Below are positions 6,761-12,495 of a stretch of DNA of 12,495 nt, piece by piece. A program made the position numbers and the translations under genes. Each line of letters begins with the position of its first letter. Position 1 is the stretch's first letter. Below the pieces are notes generated by a model, which ran no database searches, was not told where the DNA came from, and saw only the letters and a list, made by a program, of their open reading frames with translations. The stretch covers positions 1-12,495 of the forward strand of contig JBKJPW010000151.1 of assembly GCA_046594225.1 (NCBI GenBank), written 5' to 3'. Source of the stretch: UBA4416 sp046594225 (GTDB taxonomy: Bacteria; Bacteroidota; Bacteroidia; B-17B0; Aurantibacillaceae).

Positions 6761-7987
6761 AAACTTTAACTCGAAACAAGTACCATTATCGTTAGAAAAA
6801 CCAAAAGAACCATCTAATTGTTCACTCAAAGCCTCAATAACGGTTACACCTAAAGATTGTTTTTTATTATAATTTGTTGGTAAACCAATACCATTATCTT
6901 TTACGGTTAATTTATAATTACCAGCTTCTTTCGAAAACGACACATCTATTTGTCCATCATTTTTTTCTTTAAAAGCATGCTTAAATGAATTAGTTAGTAA
7001 TTCATTTAGAATTAAACCGCAAGGAATGGCAGAGTTTACATTTAACGACAAATTATTAATAGTAGTATTAATTTTTACTGAATTAGAAACAGTTGGGTAA
7101 GATGCGTTAATTTCAGAGATTAATTCTTTAGCATATTCCTCAAAATTTACATCCGTCAAATTATCACTATTGTATAAACGATTATGAATTAATGCCATTG
7201 AACGAACTCGATTTCTACTTTCCAATAATACATTTTTTGCATCCTCATGCAAATCGTCATTTAACTTTAAACTAAATAACCCCGAAATAATAGCCAAATT
7301 ATTTTTTACACGATGGTGTAATTCTGCAATTAAAATATTTTTTTCTTCAAGCGCTTCCTTAATAGCTCTTTCAGATTGCTTTCTATCCTCAATTCGTTGT
7401 ATATAAGAATAACTCTCTTTTAAGTTGTTTTGAATCATGATATACACAAAAAAACCAACAGCCGAAGCGCTAAAAATTAAATTAAACATAAACATTTGTG
7501 AGCGCATGTCGTTCGTTAAAAACCGACTACTAAATAACTCATGATGAGTGAAAACATTTATTATTAAAAATGTAATTAATAATAAGAAATGGAAAAGCAT
7601 ATATTTCTTATCCTCTCTCATATCAAAAATAAAGGCAATAGCTAATATTAAAGGGAAATGGTATAAGTAAGTGCCAGATAAAATTCCTGAGTAAGAAGAA
7701 AAATAAAACATAGCGATACTTGACATGGCAAAAACAAATGAAATAGCAAAACGGTGGAATCCTAAGCTATTTAAATAAAAAACTAAAATAGCCCCTAACA
7801 CTAATCCTTCGATTAATAAACCTGAAAATAAATCACCAAGTATAATATTATTAATGCCGCTAAATAAAAAAACTAAAGCAGCAATCGTCGTAAAACGATT
7901 AGTCAGTGTAATCCGTTTTACTAAAATATCATCGTATTCGGGTTGAATACCTATGGATGAAATATACTCCCAGCAGCGTCGAAACAT
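6749..7987 (-). CDS. Membrane sensor histidine kinase, HisKA_2 type
   Basis: The product has 412 residues. Six hydrophobic segments (about 34-50, 53-72, 78-97, 104-121, 128-146 and 165-185) form an integral membrane sensor with little periplasmic material. A coiled-coil linker (about 186-220) leads to the dimerisation/phosphoacceptor helix AELHHRVKNNLAIISGLFSL, where His225 of HRVKNN is the likely phosphorylated residue. The HATPase domain follows, with the N-box NELLTNSFKHAF (328-339), the G1 box DNGIGLP (364-370) and the late NGTCFELKF strand. HRVKNN-type kinases typically pass phosphate to response regulators encoded elsewhere, and none lies nearby. It starts 5 bp after the stop of the OmpA-family gene, so it is co-transcribed with it and may respond to envelope or secretion status. 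No known sensor domain is recognised in the membrane part. Confidence 0.92.
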   Translation of the reverse strand: MFRRCWEYISSIGIQPEYDDILVKRITLTNRFTTIAALVFLFSGINNIILGDLFSGLLIEGLVLGAILVFYLNSLGFHRFAISFVFAMSSIAMFYFSSYSGILSGTYLYHFPLILAIAFIFDMREDKKYMLFHFLLLITFLIINVFTHHELFSSRFLTNDMRSQMFMFNLIFSASAVGFFVYIMIQNNLKESYSYIQRIEDRKQSERAIKEALEEKNILIAELHHRVKNNLAIISGLFSLKLNDDLHEDAKNVLLESRNRVRSMALIHNRLYNSDNLTDVNFEEYAKELISEINASYPTVSNSVKINTTINNLSLNVNSAIPCGLILNELLTNSFKHAFKEKNDGQIDVSFSKEAGNYKLTVKDNGIGLPTNYNKKQSLGVTVIEALSEQLDGSFGFSNDNGTCFELKFKHA

Positions 7988-7992
7988 TTGAG

Positions 7993-10146
7993 TTATTTAC
8001 TCAAAATTTTAAATTCCGTTCTTCTGTTTTCTTGCCTGCCTGCATCTGTATCATTAGTTGCTACCGGAACAGTTTCACCGTATCCTTTAGCCACTAATCT
8101 ATCAGTAGCAATTCCTTTTCCAATTAAGTAAGTAACAACAGATTGAGAACGTGATTGAGATAATTTTTGATTATACTCATCACTACCTTTACTATCCGTA
8201 TGGCTTCCTAACTCAATTTTTAAAGTTGGGTTCTCCGTTAATAATCTAATTAAACGATCTAACTCATTAGCAGATTCAGGACGAATGGTTGCTTTATCAA
8301 AATCAAAGAAAATATTTTTCAAAATAATCGACTGTCCAACTTCGATTTGTTTCAATGCAATATTTTTTTCAACTTCTTGAAATTCTTCAGACGCTTTTAA
8401 ATCGAAGTTCTCAGAGTGAAACAAGTAACCATCTTTTTTAACAGCAATACCATAGTTTTTACCAGAAGGTAAAGACACTAGATATTTACCAGATGTACTG
8501 TTAGATTTAAACGTTGCAATTACTTCGTTTAAGGTATTGTCAATTAATTCAATAGCCGCTTCTAATAAATTATAGGTTTTAGCGTCAGAAATCACACCTT
8601 TTAAGATGGTCATTTTTGGTCCGTTACTCACAATTTTTTCAGCTTTAAATTCGCTTACAGGAGCAGCCACGCTTGCTAATAAATTATCTTCGTTCATTAC
8701 TACTGGTGGTTTTTCAGGACCCAAGAATGTGATTTTATAAATATCTTTATCTCCATAACCACCTTGCTTGGATGATGCAAAGTAACCGTGGTTACCACTA
8801 CCACTAATTACAAAAAACACGTCGTCATCTGGTCCGTTAATTGGGTAACCTAAATTAACCGGCTCTCCCCATTTACCATTTTCAAATGTAGCTTTAAAAA
8901 TATCGTATCCTCCCATGGTATTATGACCTTTGGAACTGAAATAAATGGTTTTACCATCCGGGTGAATAAACACGCCCTCCTCTCCATATTTTGTATTCAA
9001 TTCAGGTCCTGCGTTCATAGCCGGCCCCCACTCTCCTTTTACATCTTTATCAGAGTAGTACATATCTCCACCGCCCATATTTCCTTCTCTATCACTAATA
9101 AAATATAAACGTTTAGAATCGTAAGATAAACTCACCGACGATTCGTGCGATTTAGAGTTAATGTTTTTATTTAAGTGTTCTGGTTTAGTCCAAGTATTAC
9201 CAACTAAATTACTCGAGTAAATATCTCCACCATCTTTTTCTTTATATTTAAAAATAAACATCGTTGTTCCATCACTTGATAAACCAGCTGTTGCATCATG
9301 TTCCACACTATTAACTAAGGGTCCAAAATTTTGTGCAGGGCTCCATTTGCCATTCACCTTAAATGATTGGTATAAATCTTCAAATGGCCAACTATCTCCT
9401 TCATCTAATTTTCCACCAGTAGAATTTTCTCTACGAGCCGTTAAAACCATCATCGATTCATCGGCAGAAATAAAGGCACTGTATTCAGGATAAGATGTAT
9501 TAATATTAGTCCCTAAATTATCAACAAATACACGTTGTGGACTTGCAGATTCTTTTTTACCAATCTTACACTCTGCTATTTTTTTACTCACATCTTCAAT
9601 TGCCGCAGCATTATCTTTAGCATCTTTATTTAAAATAGTTAATTGCATTTGATAATATTTAATGGCATCATCCCACTTTAATTGAAATTGGCAAGCCCAT
9701 CCTAAAAAATAGGTTAAATCTTCTGGTAGCTTAGGGTCATTTAAAGATAAAGCCTTTTCTAAATATTTAACAGCGTTATCCGACTGAGGGTTTAAGTTAA
9801 AACTAACAACGCCCATCATATAATTTAACTGTGCATTATTAGGATTAAAATCTTGTGCTTTTGCTAATAAAGGTTGTGCTTGTTTAAAATAAATATCGCC
9901 TGCACGTTGGTAATCTTTACGACTTACTGGAAAGTATTTGTTTTTACTAACATATCCTTCTAGTACGAAATCATACTCTTTTTTTCCAAGTTCAAAAGCA
10001 TCTTTTCCATCTTCAAAGCTTTTCTTTGCTTCTTTCAACTGATCTTTTTTATCAGGGAAATTAGATTTTTCAAACTCAATGTTTTGAGCTACTGCAACAG
10101 AAGTAGTAAAAAGAAACAATGTTGCTATTTTATATAATGTGTTCAT
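7993..10146 (-). CDS. PorE-like OmpA-family protein (TPR, PD40 propeller, CRD, OmpA_C)
   Basis: The product has 717 residues with a Sec signal peptide cleaved after VAVA (residue 20). In order it has TPR-like helices (about 75-195); a PD40/WD40-like propeller (about 215-475) with repeated units such as SADESMMVLTARR, SSDGTTMFIF, SYDSKRLYFISDREG, HPDGKTIYFSSKG and GYFASSKQGG; a carboxypeptidase-regulatory-like beta domain (about 512-600); and an OmpA C-terminal domain (about 605-717). The OmpA domain has NIFFDFDKATIRPES and the peptidoglycan-binding pair Asp651 (HTDSKG) and Arg666 (LSQSRSQSV), spaced 15 apart as in other OmpA domains. The architecture and length match PorE of the type IX secretion system, which anchors it to peptidoglycan. 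Bacteroidota carry several paralogues of this layout, so orthology is not certain. It is flanked in an operon by a TPR protein and a kinase. Confidence 0.9.
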   Translation of the reverse strand: MNTLYKIATLFLFTTSVAVAQNIEFEKSNFPDKKDQLKEAKKSFEDGKDAFELGKKEYDFVLEGYVSKNKYFPVSRKDYQRAGDIYFKQAQPLLAKAQDFNPNNAQLNYMMGVVSFNLNPQSDNAVKYLEKALSLNDPKLPEDLTYFLGWACQFQLKWDDAIKYYQMQLTILNKDAKDNAAAIEDVSKKIAECKIGKKESASPQRVFVDNLGTNINTSYPEYSAFISADESMMVLTARRENSTGGKLDEGDSWPFEDLYQSFKVNGKWSPAQNFGPLVNSVEHDATAGLSSDGTTMFIFKYKEKDGGDIYSSNLVGNTWTKPEHLNKNINSKSHESSVSLSYDSKRLYFISDREGNMGGGDMYYSDKDVKGEWGPAMNAGPELNTKYGEEGVFIHPDGKTIYFSSKGHNTMGGYDIFKATFENGKWGEPVNLGYPINGPDDDVFFVISGSGNHGYFASSKQGGYGDKDIYKITFLGPEKPPVVMNEDNLLASVAAPVSEFKAEKIVSNGPKMTILKGVISDAKTYNLLEAAIELIDNTLNEVIATFKSNSTSGKYLVSLPSGKNYGIAVKKDGYLFHSENFDLKASEEFQEVEKNIALKQIEVGQSIILKNIFFDFDKATIRPESANELDRLIRLLTENPTLKIELGSHTDSKGSDEYNQKLSQSRSQSVVTYLIGKGIATDRLVAKGYGETVPVATNDTDAGRQENRRTEFKILSK

Positions 10147-10183
10147 ATTCTTAATTGGTATGAATAGTATATTGAATTATTAA

Positions 10184-11233
10184 TTAATCGCAGAAACCAG
10201 ATGTATAACGTTTCCCTTCTGCAACGCCATACTCCGCTGCCTTTTTCCAATCAGCACAAGCGCCATCTTCATCTTTCAACATTTGTTTTGCAATACCTCT
10301 GTTTACATATGCGGCACCTAATTTAGCATCGGCCTGTATCGCTTTATTTGCCCACTCGGTAGCTGCTTTATAATCTTTCTTTTTAATATACACAGAAGCC
10401 ATATTATTCATGGCCAATGTATAATTAGGTTTTTGTTTCAGAGCGGCATCAAAATCAGAAATGGCGCCGGCAAGATCGTTTGTATTTAATTTAGCCGTTC
10501 CTCTATTATTTAAAGCAATGTAATAATCTGCTTTCAAAGCAATCGCTTTATTGTAAGCATCAATTGCACCTGCGTTATCCCCTTTATTACGTTTACTCGA
10601 CCCTAAGTTATTATATGCGAAAAACAATTTATTATCAATAGATACCGCTTTTTCATAATCTGCAATAGCGCCTGTTTCGTCTCCTAACATTTTTTTAGAA
10701 GAAGCTCTATCATTGTAGGCATAAGCATAATCTGATTTAGCAGCAATAGCTCTATCATATTCTGTAATAGCGTATTTATAATCACCTGCTTCAAAATTAA
10801 TTTGTCCGCTTAAATAATACGCTTTAGCATATTTATCATCCACAAAAACGGTTTTGCTTAAATAACTTACACAGGAATCTTTTTTATTAATCGCATAAAA
10901 ACTTTGTGCTTTACCAAACATCGCATCTACATTTAAGGGATTTGCAGCTAATGCTTTGTTATAATCTTCAATAGAAGCATCAAAGGTTTTAGACTCATAT
11001 CTAGCGAAGCCTCTGCTACAAAAAGCCTTATCAAAATTAGGTTTAAAAGAAATAGCTTTTGAAAATTGTTCAATAGCCATGTTATAGTCCTTTTTACCCA
11101 TGTACTCTAAGCCAACATTATAGGCGTTTTCAGCTTCCTGCTCGGTAGTTAAGGCAGTTTTAATTTTTACGGTGTCTTGGGCAGATGCATTTAAACATAA
11201 TAAACCCAGACATACTAATACAATTTTTTGCAT
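10184..11233 (-). CDS. Exported tetratricopeptide-repeat protein (about nine TPRs)
   Basis: The product has 349 residues with a signal peptide (MQKIVLVCLGLLCLNASA, cleavage before Gln19), so it is periplasmic or envelope-associated. From about residue 33 to the C-terminus it is almost entirely TPRs in strict 34-residue register. Units such as YNVGLEYMGKKDYNMAIEQF, AYYLSGQINFEAGDYKYAI, AYNNLGSSKRNKGDNAGAI and AYVNRGIAKQMLKDEDGAC show the W/G/Y/A/P-type spacing; the last one is Sel1-like and ends in a short Cys-containing tail. It probably acts as a scaffold for protein contacts, with no catalytic motif. It lies 37 bp upstream of the PorE-like gene on the same strand, which suggests the two products work together in the periplasm. 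The partner is not identifiable from sequence. Confidence 0.9.
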   Translation of the reverse strand: MQKIVLVCLGLLCLNASAQDTVKIKTALTTEQEAENAYNVGLEYMGKKDYNMAIEQFSKAISFKPNFDKAFCSRGFARYESKTFDASIEDYNKALAANPLNVDAMFGKAQSFYAINKKDSCVSYLSKTVFVDDKYAKAYYLSGQINFEAGDYKYAITEYDRAIAAKSDYAYAYNDRASSKKMLGDETGAIADYEKAVSIDNKLFFAYNNLGSSKRNKGDNAGAIDAYNKAIALKADYYIALNNRGTAKLNTNDLAGAISDFDAALKQKPNYTLAMNNMASVYIKKKDYKAATEWANKAIQADAKLGAAYVNRGIAKQMLKDEDGACADWKKAAEYGVAEGKRYTSGFCD

Positions 11234-11292
11234 AGGATGATTTGTTACGTTTTAAAGATAGGAAAATAAATGAAAATGAAGGAATAAATTTG

Positions 11293-12009
11293 TTAAAAAT
11301 TAACGTAATAATCCTTAGTTAACTCCTTGTAATCCTCTGTATATTGATGCCTTTCTGAAAGCTCAATAGCAATGGTTTTCTCAGAAAATTCGGTAGGTTT
11401 TACCTCAAATTGCATCAAATGACGCTTGTCGGTATCCTTATCAATTCTTGATTTTACTCGTAATAATTTAGAAAGGTGCAATCCACGTTTTTCGGCCAAA
11501 GCTCTAAATTTTTCGGCTTCCAAAGTGGGTAAAATCAGGCAAAATTTTCCTTTTTCATCCAATAGTTTTAAAACTCCATCTAATAATTCTTCAAATGGCA
11601 ACACATCTGCATGGCGAGCATGAGAACGTTGTTCGTCAGAAGATTTGAGAGACTGTTCGAAATAAGGTGGGTTGGTAACAATGAGGTTATATTTTCTATT
11701 ACAGTTTTTAGCGTATTCTTGTAACGAAATTTGGGTGACCGTAATTTGATCTTTAAAATTACTGCCTAGTGCGTTTTGTTTAGCCTGTATAACGGCATAC
11801 TCATCAATATCAATAGCATCAATGTGAGCTTCTGTTTTTTGAGCTAACATGAGTGTTATCACGCCTGTGCCAGTTCCAATATCCAATACATATTTACTAC
11901 CATTAGGCATAACCCAAGCGCCAAGCAAAACAGCATCTGTACCTACTTTCATAGCACACTTGTCTTGCTTAATAATAAACTGTTTAAAAGCGAACGACGT
12001 ATTGGGCAT
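11293..12009 (-). CDS. trmN6: tRNA1(Val) (adenine(37)-N6)-methyltransferase
   Basis: The product has 238 residues, a typical length for the TrmN6/YfiC family, which uses S-adenosylmethionine to methylate A37 next to the anticodon of tRNA1(Val) in the cytoplasm. The family opening FKQFIIKQDKCAMKVGTDAV is present (8-27). The Rossmann SAM motif I is VLDIGTGTG (41-49), the acidic residue after strand 2 lies in DAIDIDE (64-70), and the N6-adenine catalytic motif NPPY is at 113-116, followed by FEQSLKSSDEQRSHARH. The start at 12009 gives the conserved short N-terminus; an ATG slightly upstream is out of frame. It is divergent from the carboxypeptidase gene and 59 bp upstream of the TPR gene with no clear terminator between, so it may lead that operon. 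Confidence 0.92.
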   Translation of the reverse strand: MPNTSFAFKQFIIKQDKCAMKVGTDAVLLGAWVMPNGSKYVLDIGTGTGVITLMLAQKTEAHIDAIDIDEYAVIQAKQNALGSNFKDQITVTQISLQEYAKNCNRKYNLIVTNPPYFEQSLKSSDEQRSHARHADVLPFEELLDGVLKLLDEKGKFCLILPTLEAEKFRALAEKRGLHLSKLLRVKSRIDKDTDKRHLMQFEVKPTEFSEKTIAIELSERHQYTEDYKELTKDYYVNF

Positions 12010-12115
12010 AAATCATGTTTATCGTTTTGAGTTGTATAAAGTTAAAAACAAAAATGAAAGTATAAAGTTTTATTAGTGTTAAGGGATTAATTTTATAAAA
12101 AATTAGCAATATATA
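12010..12115. promoter_or_regulatory. Divergent promoter region between trmN6 and the PBP4-type gene
   Basis: This 106-bp gap separates two divergent starts and must contain the promoter of the plus-strand gene, and probably that of trmN6. It is very AT-rich. TAATTTTA (12088-12095) is a 7/8 match to the -7 consensus TAnnTTTG for the rightward gene, but no good -33 partner is visible. The region is called from gene orientation, not from motifs. Confidence 0.4.
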
Positions 12116-12495
12116 ATGTCAAAAATAACCCTTTTTATAATAGTAGTCTTATTTCCCATTTTATCATATACGCAAACTAATATAGATGGGGTTTTAGAAT
12201 CCTATAAAAAAGATAAAGATTTGCAACATGCTAGTTATAGTTTTTGTGTGATAGAGGCACAAACTGGAAAAACGATTAAAGAATATAATTCAGAATTAGC
12301 CTTAATTCCAGCCAGTACCATGAAAATTATGACGACGTCTGCCGCCTTGGGAATTTTAGGAAAAGATTATACTTACAAAACCAATTTTTACACTTTCATT
12401 AAAACGGATTCTGTTTCTGGAATTACTACGACTAATTTATTAATAAAAGGAAGTGGCGACCCTTCTTTTAACTCTTCCTATTTTTATAATACTGA
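12116..12495 (+). CDS. dacB: D-alanyl-D-alanine carboxypeptidase/endopeptidase, PBP4 type (C-terminus outside window)
   Basis: The frame opens with an ATG at 12116 and stays open to the window end (126 codons). The N-terminus MSKITLFIIVVLFPILSYTQ is a signal peptide, placing the product in the periplasm. The segment ASYSFCVIEAQTGKTIKEYN, then PASTMKIMTTSAALGILG, carries the S-x-x-K motif of penicillin-binding proteins (Ser67 nucleophile, Lys70), followed by YTYKTNF and LLIKGSGDPSF. This is the order and wording of the peptidase S13 (PBP4/DacB) family, which removes terminal D-Ala and cleaves peptide cross-links in peptidoglycan. The S-x-N and K-T-G motifs would lie beyond the window. It is divergent from trmN6. 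The family is confident; the exact substrate use is inferred. Confidence 0.9.
   Translation, partial: MSKITLFIIVVLFPILSYTQTNIDGVLESYKKDKDLQHASYSFCVIEAQTGKTIKEYNSELALIPASTMKIMTTSAALGILGKDYTYKTNFYTFIKTDSVSGITTTNLLIKGSGDPSFNSSYFYNT

Noticed and set aside
8923..9108. Plus-strand frame opposite the PorE-like gene
   Set aside because: It sits inside the conserved PD40 propeller coding region on the other strand, and its translation has no recognisable features.
11253..11260. TATCTTTA on the minus strand as the promoter of the TPR gene
   Set aside because: It is a 7/8 match to TAnnTTTG about 20 bp before the start codon, but there is no -33 partner and such matches are frequent in this AT-rich DNA; co-transcription with trmN6 is equally possible.

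Overview
The window looks like a chromosomal stretch from a member of the Bacteroidota, probably a Flavobacteriales- or Sphingobacteriales-like lineage. It is AT-rich, with Lys/Asn/Ile-rich proteins and start codons that have A/T-rich leaders and no obvious Shine-Dalgarno sequence. Typical Bacteroidota envelope families are present: a PorE-like TPR/PD40/OmpA protein, an AsmA-like protein and YwqK/MORN-type lipoproteins. The placement rests on protein character and gene style, not on a marker gene.

Left part (1-3740), accessory, all genes on the minus strand. In transcription order: a YwqK/MORN-like putative lipoprotein (3716-3018); a 534-bp gene-free stretch packed with inverted repeats; an unrecognised 497-residue exported protein (2483-990); a small PD-(D/E)XK nuclease-fold protein (886-482); and, overlapping it by ATGA, the start of another exported protein that leaves the window at base 1. 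The MORN gene is bracketed by inverted 9-mers (GTTAGCAGG/CCTGCTAAC), by a ~178-bp imperfect palindrome on one side and by a pair of arm-sharing hairpins on the other. A near-identical 12-mer (CAAYGCGTATAT) lies at both ends of the ~1.24-kb unit. This looks like a mobile gene cassette, but no recombinase is in view.

Right part (3741-12495), conserved envelope and housekeeping genes. An AsmA-like protein (6641-3813) stands alone behind a terminator. Upstream of it is a likely operon on the minus strand: an exported nine-TPR protein (11233-10184), a PorE-like OmpA-family protein (10146-7993) and, 5 bp later, a six-TM HisKA_2-type sensor kinase (7987-6749). The kinase stop codon lies inside a terminator hairpin. 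trmN6, a tRNA m6A37 methyltransferase (12009-11293), sits just upstream and may be the first gene of that transcript. It is divergent from a PBP4-type D-Ala-D-Ala carboxypeptidase (from 12116, plus strand), which is cut by the window end.

Taken together, the right part is mostly cell-envelope work: peptidoglycan-anchored OmpA/PorE-like and TPR proteins, a membrane kinase that may sense their state, a peptidoglycan hydrolase/carboxypeptidase, and an AsmA-like lipid-transport or outer-membrane homeostasis protein. The left part is a cassette-like patchwork of orphan genes. I saw no rRNA, tRNA, CRISPR array, transposase or integrase.
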